A stretch of 64,000 nt of DNA from Tolypeutes matacus (GCA_026826555.1 JAKSZT010053881.1:7991866-8055865); one strand, 5' to 3'. Positions 23,450-34,890 are shown, counted from the stretch's first letter. Program-made: numbers and translations. Notes: generated by a model from the sequence alone, not told the origin.

Positions 23450-24086
23450 AGTAAAGAAATTTAACCTGAGGAGCTTTGAGCTTGGGCACATAGACAAGCT
23501 GAGGGTGGGGAAGTCACCAAATTGAAAATAGGAAAATTAAGTGAAAGTCTACATACTCACATGGTAAAAGACCCCTAACCCCATTTTGAGGCTTAGCATC
23601 CCAGAACTTTGGCTGCCAGGTTTTTTATGACTGCAAGAAGGAAATGGGAGGATTCCCCTCTTAGAGTATTCACTAGCCCAAGAAAAAAGAACTACAGATT
23701 CTCACATTTGGGTATTCCCAATGAAAAATCAATCTCACCAAATCAATCTCACTCTATGGGGAAGCCACTATGCTAAAAAGCCTCAGTTACATAAACACCC
23801 AAGAATGGAATTTCCAATTACCTTCACTCTTTAGTAAGAATGTATAACCAAAAACCAAGAGATATTTGAGAAAAGTTAGAGACCAAAATATTATCAGGGC
23901 AGGAGGTATGTGGTTGATGAAACATGAATAATGTAGGAGCAGAGAAAATTTTTAGAAAAATAAACATTTACTCTGAGAAATAAGAACTGTATCATGGAAA
24001 TAAGAGCAGAATAATTATTATATAAGGAGCATTCAAAGGTCATGAAAGAGCTCATGAGATTAAAAACTTGATAGCAGAAATTTTTA
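23450..24086 (+). mobile_element. HAL1/L1M-type LINE, 5' part
   Basis: It contains the CTCACATTTGGGTATTCCCAATGAAAAATC segment, also seen in a related form at 39895-39940. This belongs to the 5' region of ancient L1M/HAL1 elements. It continues after the SINE at 24102. Confidence 0.5.
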
Positions 24087-24101
24087 AAAATCAGTAAAGG
24101 G

Positions 24102-24280
24102 GGAGGCGGCTGTGGCTCAATCAGTAGGGCTCCCGTTTGCCATGTGGGAGGCCCCGGGTTCGGTTCCCGGGGCCTCCTGGTGAAGGCAAGCCCGCCCGCA
24201 CGGCGTGGTTAGCTGACCCAGCGAGCACAAGCAGCAAGGGGGGGATAAATGAATAAATAAATAAAATCTTTAAAAAAAAA
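24102..24280 (+). mobile_element. DAS-type SINE, short form
   Basis: The A box is TGGCTCAATCAGTAGGG and the B box GGTTCGGTTCC. The linker GGTGAAGGCAAGCCCGCCCG retains several CpGs, followed by GGTTAGCTGACCCAGCGAGC, G7 and (AAAT)n A-rich tail. Target duplications AAAATCAGTAAAGGG / AAAATCTGTAAAGGG (24087-24101 and 24281-24295) differ at one base. Near-identical copies occur at 37843, 52966 and 54309, so this subfamily appears young. Confidence 0.9.
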
Positions 24281-24295
24281 AAAATCTGTAAAGGG

Positions 24296-25218
24296 ATTAG
24301 AAGATAAAGTTTATGAAATCTTCCTGAAAGTAGAAAAAAACAACAAAGTGATAAACAACTGTTGAATGAATATCTAACTAATAAGAGTTCCAGGGAAAAA
24401 AAGGAAAGCATAGAGAACACTGTGTTGAATAATTAATCAAAGAAATAATACCAGCAAAATTCTCAGAATTTAACTATATGAAACTCTATATTTAAAAGGC
24501 TCATAAAATGCCAAGCATAACAAACGAGAAAAGATAAATATATATCATCGTGAAATTTTCACTATATTGGAAAAAGGATTGTTTATAAAAGACTACACAG
24601 AAGAAAAACAAAAGGTCAGAAACTGAGGTTAGGAAATCAAATGGCATCAGGCTTCTCAACAATAATACTAAATTCTAGGAAGCAATGAATTGATGCTCTC
24701 AAAATTCTGAGAGAAAATTATTTCTAATTTAGAATTCTATATACAACCAAAATGACTGAGAGGCTAAATCTCTGAGGGAAAATTTTCTAAAAGTGTATCT
24801 CCTCTGCATGCTTTATCAGGAAGCTATTGGAAAATGAAATCCATCAAAGTGCAGGAACAAGAAAAGAGAAAATACAGGAGTTGGGGTATAAGCAATGCAA
24901 AACAAGAGTTCAGGCCTAGAGAATACCACCCATGTGGAATGATTGATTATCCAATAAACGGTGCTGGGATAATTAGTTAACTATTTAGGAAGAATAAAAC
25001 TTTGACTCTTGCATTATACTAGTCACTAAAATAATTTTCTCTTAGATTAGAAATTTAAAATAAAACCATGGAAGTTTTAAACTTATTTAATCTAGGAGTG
25101 AGGGGGCTCTTTCTGGTATAAAACCAAAGACAGCAATATAAAGAAAAAGATTGACAAGTGTGACTACATTAAAATGTAAAACTACTGAACATTAAAAATA
25201 AAATGTCAAAATTAAAAG
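24296..25218 (+). mobile_element. HAL1/L1M-type LINE, continued
   Basis: ORF1-like and ORF2-like sequence in sense orientation (GAGAAAATTATTTCTAATTT, GAATTCTATATACAACCAAA, later ACGGTGCTGGGATAATTAG). It is heavily decayed, with no usable ORF. Confidence 0.6.
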
Positions 25219-25229
25219 TCAAACTACAG

Positions 25230-25443
25230 GGAGCAGATGTGGCTCAAAGGATTGAGCTCCTGCCTCCCACATGGGAGATCCCAGGTTCAGTTCCCAGTGC
25301 CTTCTGAAAAAAACAAAAACAAACAAGCAAAACAAATGAAAAAGCCAACTTGGGGAAGCCAATGTGGCTCGTGGTTGAGTGCGGGCTTCCCACATAGGAG
25401 ATCCTGGATTCAAACCCCGGTCCCAGTACCTCAAAGAGAAGAA
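25230..25443 (+). mobile_element. DAS-type SINE doublet
   Basis: Two tRNA-like heads (25230-25305 and 25355-25435), each with A and B boxes, are separated by an (AAACA)n linker. Direct repeats TCAAACTACAG (25219-25229) and TCAAACTAAAG (25444-25454), 10 of 11 identical, flank the pair, so both heads moved as one unit. Confidence 0.85.
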
Positions 25444-25454
25444 TCAAACTAAAG

Positions 25455-25804
25455 ACTGGAAATATATATGCAACAGAAAAAAATGGTTAATAATTTTAAT
25501 ATTCTAAAAGTTTGCATAAATCAGGACAAATACCACAAAAAAACGTCCAAAAAGTGGCTGAAAGACCTAAAAAGTAATTCACCAAAGAATACCAGAGGTG
25601 AATAAATATTTGGGAAAAAAAACAACTCAACTAATAATTAAAGACATGCAAAATTAAAACAGAAATGGAATACCATTTTTTGCTTGGGAAAATAACACAC
25701 ATACATTACTATGAGAAATGAAATTTGGCACAAATTTTCTCTGTAACATTTTGACAGTGCATATCAAAAGCCTTTTTAAGAAGTATGCTTTGAATGGAAA
25801 AACT
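25455..25804 (+). mobile_element. Ancient L1 ORF2 fragment
   Basis: Adenine-rich sense sequence following the L1 ORF2 3' order on from the segment left of the SINE doublet. No ORF of note. Confidence 0.5.
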
Positions 25805-26205
25805 TATATCCTAGATGTGGAGACAGTGGCCACTCGAGGTTCTGAGGTCAGGGAGACAGAAAACAGGTGTAATACGGGGGCATTTTCAGGACTTGGAAAT
25901 TGTCCTGAATGACATTGCAATGACAGATACAGACCATTATATATCTTGCCATAACCTACAGAATTGTGTGGGAGAGATTATAAACTACAATGTAAACTAT
26001 AATCCATCCTTAGTGGCAATGCTCCAAAATGTGTTTATCAATTGCAATGAATGTACAACACTAATGAAGCATGTTGTTAATGGGGGCAAATGGGGGCAGT
26101 GTGGGAAGCAGCGCATATGGGAATCCCCTATATTTTTTATGTAACATTTATGTAATCTAAATATCTTTACAATAAATTTTTTTTTTAATTTTTAATTTAA
26201 AAAAA
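25805..26205 (+). mobile_element. Repeat Y, 5'-truncated copy
   Basis: It matches the 3' 400 bp of 8836-10555: GGAGACAGTGGCCACTCGAGG, GACATTGCAATGACAGATAC, TGTAATCTAAA, then AATAAA and a T/A-rich end. It is inserted in ancient LINE sequence that resumes at about 26220. Confidence 0.7.
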
Positions 26206-26219
26206 ATTTTAAATAAAAA

Positions 26220-27200
26220 AGTAGGCTTTGTAATCCATATAGTACACTCTAGGAATAATTAAGAATGTGAGAAAAGAATTGACTCTAAGGATATTCACTA
26301 CAATGCTCTTTGGGAAAAACTGACAAAAAGAGTAAATCATTGAAACAAATGATGATACAAATGGATTACAATGCAGCTACATGCAATGACAGCAATGAAA
26401 TATATTAGTTCACATTAAAAAAGATATATTAATAATGGAAACAAAAGACTTTGAAAGGATGTATGCTATCATTCATAAATTATACCATCTGTTGTATTCA
26501 CATGTGTATACCAAGTGTCCAGCACATAATAAGCTTTCAACAAATATATCAAGTGCATGAACTATAAAAAATGACTGTATACATTATAAACATAATCACA
26601 CAGAAATATTAAGTACAAATATTAGTTGTATAATTAAAAACTTGACTATAAATTTAATCCTCACAATACATAACATAAAGTTTAATAATATAGGAAAATA
26701 ATTATGCCATACTGCTAAAAGCTTTTATACTTATACTTTTTACTTTTGTACTGTAACTGTATAAAAGCAGAATAGAAATTATAAATATGGTGATTATGAA
26801 AAAAAAAACAGACTGGAATAAAATATTAATTTAGGTAATGGGATGATCATTGATTTTATTTTTCTTCTTTCTACATTTTCCAAATTTGGAGGCAATGAAC
26901 ATTTTGTAATGGAAAATAAAGTCTTTCAATGAGTTGCACATTCTGGAATACTATGTATTTACTTAAAATTTTATAAGAATACTCAATGTGAAAAGTGTTC
27001 ATAGTATTTTATCAAATAAAGCAGTAGGTTGGTAATACTTCATTCGGCATGTTTCCAATAATGTTTTCCATACATGCACATAAAAAGGAAATAAAATAAG
27101 ATTATATTAAAATCTTATGGATTTTATTTCTGGGTAGTAAAATTGTTTTCATTTCCTTCTTTTTAGTTTTCTGTATTTTCTAAATTCCCTACCAAAAAAA
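26220..27200 (+). mobile_element. Ancient LINE (L1M/HAL1) 3' end
   Basis: The order of segments (ATGGATTACAATGCAGC, AAAAGCAGAATAGAAATTAT, TTTCTACATTTTCCAAATTT, AATGAACATTTTGTAATGG) fits the 3' ends of old L1/HAL1 elements in sense orientation. The right boundary is uncertain. Confidence 0.5.
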
Positions 27201-27504
27201 ATAGACTCTCTTTTGTAATCAGGAGAAAGGACAGCAGAAGGAGGAAGAAGAGATTTTTTCCTTTTGAGGACTGGAAAATATATGGATGGGTTGAAGGTCA
27301 AGCCATCAATCCTTGACAGATTCTCTCAACTTTGTGGCAATTCATTCTCAATGATAAACTTATTTTTCCCTCAAGTACATATTTCCTACAACTGTTCATG
27401 CTTATGCCTCTGAACATTATTAAAATATTAATGTATTCTTCTCATGTTGTCCTCTCATGTTGCCCACATTCTATCTGAAAAATAAATCTATACTTTTCCA
27501 ACCT

Positions 27505-27605
27505 CTAAAAGAGTGAGGAAACTTGCCCAAGGTGACACAAATGCTCATCGGTGGCAATAGGACTGGAACACAATAGTCCCAGCTCCCAGTCCAGTATTAT
27601 CTTCT
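27505..27605 (-). mobile_element. MIR-type SINE fragment
   Basis: Antisense MIR core-like sequence with GAGGAAACTTGCCCAAGGTGACAC followed by the expected tRNA-side decay. Confidence 0.55.
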
Positions 27606-28065
27606 TGGGAAACAAGTTTTTAAAATCCAATAAACAATTAGAAACATGTTTGTTCTTTACTTACTCTCCTTCAACTCAGCGACAAGGAAAATTTTGACCT
27701 CCTCTATTTTGGACCTAATTCCAACAAATCTCCAAGGACTCCTGCCTTGGTGGAGAGAGAACATAATCATTAAGTAAACATCAGTGTTGTCCACAATACT
27801 GGGTCCCTGATGAATGTTTAATGACTACTTGCCATTTAATTGTTATAGTACTTCGTTGATAGGGAGAAAGCCTACAAGATAACTGCAGAACCAGGGAAGT
27901 CTCACTTAGGCTGTCACCCACAGTCTCCTTATGTATGTGTAAAGCCCTCTGGAATTCTGAAATCTTCTGCCAGTGCCAGGAGGCTGACACACCTATTAGA
28001 AATACCAACATACAAGAGATATACACACTTCATACACATAGTATACGGCATAGCCCCCAATCATC

Positions 28066-28090
28066 AAAAAAAAAAAAAAAAAAAAAAAAA
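28066..28090. repeat. A25 homopolymer
   Basis: Uninterrupted run of 25 A. Confidence 0.95.
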
Positions 28091-28537
28091 CAGATTTCAA
28101 CAATCTGTCAGAACTGTAAATAGTACCTCTTCTAATAACCCATAATAGGTTCTAAGACATACCAGATCAGCCTTTCAAATGGTAAATTTACCTAAACTAT
28201 TAATGAAACGGCATTGCTCCCCTTCTTTAAATTCCTGGTCTACCATTTGAAACCTAATCCAACTCAGGACTATTTAAACATCAAATTCAACTTCTCATTC
28301 ACAGTAAACACACCATCCAAAAAGCATCAACTCTAAATTAGTAATGAAATGTTTGCTGCTATTTCTTCCTATCATGATAAGAAATCCCTAGGGATTTCAT
28401 AAACTTCACATAAACTTCATTAATATATTACCTCTCTGTTGCTTTAAGTATCAGTCATATAAAGAAAATGAATACTATGACTTAGTATTCTTTTTACTTT
28501 GCTAAAAACCACTCCCAACCACCACCGCCATCACCCC

Positions 28538-28557
28538 CACACACACACACACACACA
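28538..28557. repeat. (CA)n microsatellite
   Basis: About ten CA units preceded by a C-rich CACC stretch. Confidence 0.9.
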
Positions 28558-29164
28558 AAAGCAATAAAATCTAATTAACTTCTTTGCAAGTTTACATCAC
28601 AGTATGTGTATTTAGGCCATTTTAATCTCCATCCTAAATAAAGAAGAATAGAGGCATTGGAGTCTCTCTTGCTGTAATTTCTACTGCCATATTTGTAATC
28701 ATGTTACTCAAAGAAAATGAGCAATATCCTAAAATAAAAATGCCATTGTAAGCTTCTTAATCCATCATGAATTTCCTCTTTACCCACAAAACAGAATTTC
28801 ACATTTTGGAATTTGAGAGTACTGAGATACATATATGTTTATGTTTAAGAAAAGCAGATTAACCTTTTGGGAAATCATCTTCATTTGCTATAAAGACAAA
28901 ATAGTACATTAAGGAAAAAGATGCTAATTGATTACTTTCCAAATAAAGCATGATCATTGAATTATACTAAATTGTCTTGAGTGTCAAATTAATGTCTTCA
29001 TTATATGGAACGAGGCTGGCTATTTTGTATTTCAATCCATCATTAAGAGCAGCTTTTGATTAATCAAGTTAATGATGACAATTTTTAGCTAGTGATAAAT
29101 GATACATTTGTCTACTTCAGATGGTCCAAGCTATTGTGAGTAAAAGAAAAAGAAACATCAATTT

Positions 29165-29628
29165 GGAAGATTAGATTAGTATGCCTAGTTTGCACTCTAC
29201 CTCACTGAAGCAAATGAGATCGGAAGTAAGGATTATATAATGAGTAAATCTCCTAAGAAACCTCCACCACAAAAAAATAATCCTCATCAAAACAAGGGCA
29301 TGCAAAAAAAAAGATAAGTAGTACATCAGAATTGGAGACTTTTGTGCATCAAAGAACTTCATCATGAAAGTAAAAAGACAACATACAGAATGGAAGAAAA
29401 TACTTGGGAACCACCTATCTGACAAGGGTTTAACATCCAGAATATACAAAGAAGTCCTACAACTCAACAACAACAACCAAAAAAAAAAAAAAAAACTGAA
29501 TTAGAAAACAGTCAAAAGTCTTGAAAAGATAGTCCTCCAAAGAAAATATACAAATGGCCAATAAGCACATGAACAGATGCTCAATATCATCACCCATTAG
29601 GGAAATGAAAATCAAAACCACTACATCC
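29165..29628 (+). pseudogene. L1 ORF2 3' part, left segment
   Basis: Sense ORF2 C-terminal region with GACAAGGGTTTAACATCCAG, GAAAATATACAAATGGCC and GGGAAATGAAAATCAAAACC, in L1 order. It is interrupted at about 29628 and resumes at about 30750 with the next expected L1 segment (CACAATGAGATACC). Confidence 0.75.
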
Positions 29629-29823
29629 AGTGAGCGGTCCTGCAACATCGTCTTGAGAAAGTGCATATACTTAATTTTGTTCAGTACATATTTTGGACTC
29701 CTTTTCCAAATTTGAAAGGCAATAAAACAGTAAATTTGCAGTTGAGAAACCTGGCAGACACTAACTTAACCAAGGGATCAAAATTAACAACACCAGTAAT
29801 AAACATATCAAAATCATGTGCCT

Positions 29824-30277
29824 GGTGAAAACAAAGACAATGTCAGAGAATATGAAATTCATAGAGACTGAAAGTAGAGTGCAGGTTACTAAGGATGGGA
29901 GGCAGGGGCAATGGAGAGTTAATGGGGAGGCAATGGGGGTTTGGGGTTTCTGTTTGGAGTAAAGGGAAAGTTACAACAATGGATGGTGGTGAAGGAACCA
30001 CAATATTGTGAATGTGATTAATCCCACTGAATGATATGCTTTAGAGGGCTTTGGAATGGGAAGATTTATGTTGTATATGTGTTTGAAAAATTTAGAAAAA
30101 AGAAAAGAAAAAGAAACTAAAGAGATCATGAAAATCCAACGCATTAGAGAAACTAAAGAGATCATGAAAATCCAATGCATTACACAATGAATTACATTGG
30201 AATTCTCTTAAAGGTTTATCATTATTTGTATATGTCTTGTAACTTTGAAATTATTTCAAAATAAAAAGTTTTTTTAA
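29824..30277 (+). mobile_element. 5'-truncated L1 3' end
   Basis: About 450 bp of L1 3' UTR ending GAAATTATTTCAAAATAAAAAG and a short A tail. Exact direct repeats AAAATCATGTGCCT at 29810-29823 and 30278-30291 mark the target duplication. It contains an internal 36-bp tandem duplication (30113-30148 and 30149-30184). Confidence 0.85.
30113..30184 (+). repeat. 36-bp tandem duplication
   Basis: Two adjacent 36-bp units starting GAAACTAAAGAGATCATG, differing at two positions. Confidence 0.9.
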
Positions 30278-30749
30278 AAAATCATGTGCCTCAGACATGC
30301 ACTGAGGAGGACACAACATCACTTCTATGGTATTTTTGCCAACAAATGCAAAACCTGAATTTAATCATGCAGAAATATCAAACAAGCCCAAATTGAATTA
30401 TTCTAAGAGATAATTGGCCAATACTCTACTAAAATGTCATGATCATGAAAGACAAAAAAACAACTGTGAAATCTCCTATATTGGAGGAGACTAAAGATCC
30501 ACAACAATGAAATGCAGCATTTGATACCCTGGACTTGATCCTGTACCAGAAAAAGTTCATACTGGGATAACTGGCAAAATTTGAATAAGATCTGTGGATT
30601 AGATAACAGTATTGTAGTAATGGTAATTTCCTAATTTTGATAACTATACTGTGGTTACATAAGATGTTAATATTTGTGGAATCTGAGTGAAAGGTTTATT
30701 TGCATTCTTTGAACTATGTTTGCAATAAGAAAGAAATGAAGTGTGAAGA

Positions 30750-31780
30750 AACCCACAATGAGATACCCTTTCACACCCACTAGAATGCTACCATTGAAAA
30801 ACAGAAAATAACAAGTGTTGGAGAGGCTGTGGAGAAATAGCCATTCCTTACTGGCGGAAATGTAAAATGGTGCAACCACTGTGGAAAATAGTTTTCCAAC
30901 TCCTCAGAAAGTTAAGTATAGAATTACCATATGACCTGGAAATCTCTCTTTAAGCATATTCCCAAAAGAATTGAAAGTACGGACTTGAACAAATATTTGC
31001 ATATATAGTGGCATTATTCACAATTGCCAAAAGATAGAAGCAACCCAAATGTCCATCAACAGATGAACAGATAAACAAAAATGTGGTAAATGCATGCAAT
31101 GGAATATTAACCAGTCATAAAAAGGAATGACGTTCTGACACCTACAACAATGTGGGTGAGGGTCGGATGTGGCTCAACTGGTTGGGCGTCTGTCTCCCAT
31201 ATGGAGGGACCCGGGTTCGATCCCCGGGACCTCCCAGTAAAAAAAAAAACAATGTGGGTGAGTCTTGAAGACATCATGTTGAGTGAAATGAGACAGAAAC
31301 AAAAGGATAAATATTGCATGATCTCACTGATATGAAATAATTAGAATATGCAAATTCATAGTCAGAAACTAGATTACAGGTTATCAGAGGCCAGGGTTGG
31401 GGTAGAGAATGGGAAGTTAATGCTTAATTGGTACAAAGTTTGGGGTGATGGAAAAATTTTGGTAATGGATGGTGGTAGCACAACATTGTGAATGTAACTA
31501 GCACCACTGAATTGTATATTTGAATGTGGTTAAAAGGGGTAATTTTAGGTTGCATATATGTTACTAGAACAAAAATTTTTAAAAACCATAAGACCATGCA
31601 ACACAAAGAGTGAACCCTAATTTAAACTATGGACTATAGTTAATAGTATAATTATAATAACATTTTTTCAACAATTGTAACAAAGACAGCAAATTAATGC
31701 AAATTGTTGACAATAGGAAAATTGTGTGTGTGTGTGAGGGAGGGATATATGGAAACTCTTTAAGAAAACTTTTATAAAAA
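30750..31780 (+). pseudogene. L1 ORF2 C-terminus and 3' UTR, right segment
   Basis: Continues the L1 of 29165-29628: GAGATACCCTTTCACACCC, GGCTGTGGAGAAATAG, GAATATTAACCAGTCATAAA, then 3' UTR modules (GAATGTAACTAGCACCACTG, CTATGGACTATAGTTAATAG). A DAS SINE splits it at 31161. A (TG)n run is at about 31722-31735. Confidence 0.75.
31161..31247 (+). mobile_element. Minimal DAS-type SINE (tRNA head only)
   Basis: Only about 76 bp of tRNA-like sequence plus a short A tail: A box TGGCTCAACTGG, B box GGTTCGATCCC, CCCGGG T-stem arms. Target duplications AACAATGTGGGTGAG are exact at 31146-31160 and 31248-31262. A headless body is absent, so this copy derives from a bare tRNA-like transcript or a monomer subfamily. 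Confidence 0.9.
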
Positions 31781-31784
31781 TAGG

Positions 31785-32105
31785 TCAGGCAAACTTTTCC
31801 ACATTATCTTATGTTAAGAAATACATACTAAGCTGTATATTTGGGTTAATTCAAATTTGGTGGATTTCCAAAACAATGTGGCCAAACACATAATTTCAAC
31901 TCAGCTACCCGTAAAGTAGCATTGATAAAATTAGAACTATTTTAGAAGGTCCTTCCTGAAAGGCACTGTTAATGCAGAAAAATAATGCATAGCTTATTTT
32001 TCCCCTTCATTTAAGGGACAAAGACATGAAATAATGTTGAATTATAAACCTTTAAATTTGAGTATTGGTTACTAGTTTGCCTAATCCAATCTTTCCATTT
32101 ATAGC
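31785..32105. other. No gene seen; unassigned interval
   Basis: AT-rich sequence between L1 and the hAT element. No exon or repeat recognised. Confidence 0.5.
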
Positions 32106-32109
32106 AATC

Positions 32110-32338
32110 CTCTAAAACATGGTTTGGCCCACAGGTCAAATCCATCCTGCCACCTGTTTTTGTAAATAAAGTTTTATTGGAACACAGCCATGATAGTTCC
32201 TTTATGTATTGTGTATGGCTGCTTTCATGATACAATGGTGGAGATGAGTCATTGTGACAGAGATCAAATGGCCTACAAAATCTAAATTATTTACTATCTG
32301 GCCCTTTACAGAAAAAACTTTGCTGACCCCAGCTCTAA
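32110..32338. mobile_element. hAT-Charlie-type non-autonomous DNA transposon
   Basis: Inverted-repeat-like ends (a GGTTTGGCCCACAGGTCAAA side and a TTTGCTGACCCCAGCTC side) enclose TGTTTTTGTAAATAAAGTTTTATTGGAACACAGCC and a TATCTGGCCCTTTACAGAAA segment, a widespread mammalian hAT-family MER element. The exact MER number is not assigned. Confidence 0.75.
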
Positions 32339-32339
32339 G

Positions 32340-32945
32340 ATACCGGTTTTCAAACTTTTTAGCAGTATAATTCTTTCAAACAAAATCTTACAAGAAAGAC
32401 CAGGAATAAAACATATGAAGGCATTATCTTATTATTGTACATTAATTTTATAAATTCAAATGTATAACCTTTGCTTAGTATAGAGTCAATCAATGCTAAC
32501 AACCATCAGTTTTGTTGAACACAAAATTAGAAATTAGGAGTGGCAGATGACAGATGCAGTCATAGTGGTATCCCTGTTTCTTTGTTGTTGGTTTTTTTTT
32601 CTGTATTTTGTTTTGGTTACAAAGATTTGATTCACACATATAAGTGGCTGCAAATAGTAACAGTTTTTTTAAAGCTCCCCTTGCAAACTCAGGATACTCT
32701 TCAATTAAAAGATGACAGAAGTCTTATTCCAAGAAACTGCACAAGTTAACCTGGCAGCCCAAGTTAACACATGGCTGATCTCCAAGATTTTAAAATTCAA
32801 TACGTAGCACGTTTGTTATGTGTGCTTTTTATTACCATTTTAGAAACAGATTTTTTAAAATTTAAACGAATTTTTAGCTTGCTGTGGAGTTAATTGTATC
32901 TAAAAAGTACATAAAACTGTCTGCCAGGTACTCTTCCCCCACTTC
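32340..32945. other. No gene seen; unassigned interval
   Basis: A 69-codon open stretch at 32540-32749 shows no recognisable domain, splice context or codon signal and is taken as chance. Confidence 0.5.
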
Positions 32946-32949
32946 TTCT

Positions 32950-33410
32950 GGAAGATGTTTTTCCCAAATTTCAAACATATGGTCTTAGTAAGAGCGTCCA
33001 CGTTCCCTGGTGATAGGACGTTCGTGGCCACGGTGATTAACCTTAGCCAATCCAATCATAACTCTTTCCCAGGATTCTCTAACTAGACATCAGAGGGAAG
33101 ACATTTCACTTCTTCTCTGATGTTGAAGTAGAGAGATATGAGTCCTGAATGTTGCCAGAGATGATGCTTTTCAGTCTTGCAGAAAAAGCATATATAAGAG
33201 AATAATAATGATACACTGAGAAAAGCAGAGGTGAGGTGGAAAAAAGAGTTTTAGTGGCATTGAAGTCTATGCTTCCGGTTGACCTTAAGGTCTAGCTGTA
33301 TCCCTGTCCATCTGTAGACTGATTACAAAAGCTAAGAAACTCCCACCCTTTTTGTCTGAGGTAGTTTGAGTTAGGTTCTAGTTGAGTATCCTAACTGATA
33401 CACACACACC
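32950..33410 (+). mobile_element. ERVL-class LTR remnant (tentative)
   Basis: The 3' part reads CTGAGGTAGTTTGAGTTAGGTTC and ends CCTAACTGATACA, a pattern typical of old class III LTRs. The 5' part is diffuse. Confidence 0.4.
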
Positions 33411-33604
33411 AGCATACTTGTTTTAATTGCAAATGTATAGAAGAAAAGTCTGGAAAGATATATATGGTAATGGGCATTTATCATTCTTTCTGCGTCTCCA
33501 CTATATGAATCTTTTTTCTAAACTTGTGCAATTTGCCGCCTTCCTTGTAAGTCTTAGTGGAAAGCAGAAGCAAGTTCCACTACAGAATCTGAAATAATAA
33601 TTTG

Positions 33605-33840
33605 GTTTATAGCACTTAAGGTGTTAAGAACTATTCCAAGCAATTTACTTGCCTTATTTAATCTAAGTCTCACTATAATCCATGCAGAAATTATTACTAT
33701 TACACTATTTTACAGATAAGGAAACTGAGGTTCAGAGAAGATAAGTACGCTGCCCAAAATTACAACAAGTAAATGGAAGAACAAATTGCAACTCAAGAAA
33801 TTTAGTTCCAGAGTACCTACTTTTAACCTCCATCCAATTT
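33605..33840 (-). mobile_element. MIR SINE
   Basis: Antisense MIR core: CTATTTTACAGATAAGGAAACTGAGGTTCAGAGAAG followed by GCCCAAAATTACAACAAGTAAATGG. Confidence 0.8.
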
Positions 33841-33869
33841 GCCTCTGAAAATTTCAGCTAGTTGTTTTC

Positions 33870-34260
33870 CAAGACTTAGTTGCATCTAGGCTATGCCAGT
33901 CAAAGCACCCAGCCTGAGGTTGCAGAGAACAGATAGAACTGTATCTTTGGATTTGTGGTGGCCCTTACAGAAGGACCAAGTTGCTGGGAAGCAATGGCTA
34001 CAATGCCAGGGCAATATCCAATTTCTTTTGCTAACTGTGTCAGTGGAGGAAGTCATGTTTCTATAGCACAATGGCCATGACAGTGATATCCTCAGTGTTT
34101 TTGGGGCATTGTACCTCACTGCTTCCTGCCTGCATACTCCTGAACTTGATTCTCCCTTGTGGAGATTCTGAAACCTACCACATATCTTTTTTTATCATGT
34201 TCCTTTTCTGTTTAAATCTGCCAGAGTTTTCTGTTACTTGCAATTAAGAACTTTCACTTA
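33870..34260 (+). mobile_element. Old LTR remnant (tentative)
   Basis: It ends with GCCAGAGTTTTCTGTTACTTGCAATTAAGAAC, similar to 3' ends of old mammalian LTRs. No flanking duplication was seen. Confidence 0.3.
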
Positions 34261-34364
34261 TAAATATATGTTAATAGTGGTTACTTCTGGGGAGTAGACT
34301 TGGGGAAGGGTGTTTTTTTTTCCCTCTTTATGTTTCTACATATATTTTTATTAAATATATTATT

Positions 34365-34890
34365 TTATTTTTTTAAAGATACTTAGATTACACAAATGTT
34401 ATGCAAAAAATATAGGGATTCCCATATGCCCCGCTCCCCACACCTTCCAAAACCTCCCACATAAACAGCATCTTTCATTAGTGTAGCACATTCATTACAA
34501 TTGATAAATGCATCCTGGGGCATTGCCATTGAGCATGGACCATAGTTCACATTGCAGTCTACACTCTCTCCCGCACAATTCTGCAGGATATGGGAAGATA
34601 TATAATGGCATATATCTGTCATTGCAATGCCACTCAGGATGATTCCCAAGTCTCGAAAAAGCCCCCACTTTATACTTGTCTTTCCCTCTCCCTGCCACCA
34701 GAGCCTCCAGTGGCCACTGCCACCACATCAATGCTGTAATTTCTCCCATTGCTAGAATCACAACAAGTCCACTCTAGTCCATAGTTCATTCCCCAATCCT
34801 GAGAATTCTGGGATGGTGAAGTCCACTCCACCTCCAGTTGAAAGGGGGCTTCGATCCCATACAGCCGATGGATGGGGCTATATTGTTTTA
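34365..34890 (-). mobile_element. Repeat Y, inverted copy
   Basis: The reverse complement matches 8836-10555 and 25805-26205: GGCAGTGGCCACTGGAGG, GGCATTGCAATGACAGATAT, CATATGGGAATCCCTATATT, GTGTAATCTAAG. It extends further 5' than the 25.8-kb copy, with a CCCATCCATCGG start on the minus strand. Confidence 0.7.

Larger units (their letters stand above)
27606..29160. other. No gene seen; mostly non-repetitive
   Basis: About 1.5 kb without long ORFs or convincing exon signals. It holds an A25 tract (28066-28090) and a (CA)n microsatellite (28538-28557). Some of it may be ordinary intronic or intergenic unique sequence. Confidence 0.6.
29629..30749 (+). mobile_element. Unnamed retroposed repeat inserted in the L1
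   Basis: Two pieces, 29629-29823 and 30292-30749, are contiguous once a younger L1 insert (29824-30277) is set aside. The element sits within L1 ORF2 and carries no clear ORF. It has segments such as GAGAAACCTGGCAGACAC and GAGGAGACTAAAGATCCACA that resemble a widespread mammalian interspersed repeat, but I cannot name the family with confidence. Confidence 0.5.

Noticed and set aside
29629..29720. Snippet resembling a small nuclear RNA pseudogene near GTGCATATACTTAATTTTG
   Set aside because: The similarity to U6 is only a few bases; the segment continues into the unnamed repeat.
31161..31247. Functional tRNA gene
   Set aside because: It has A and B boxes but an A tail and a 15-bp target duplication, so it is a SINE insertion.
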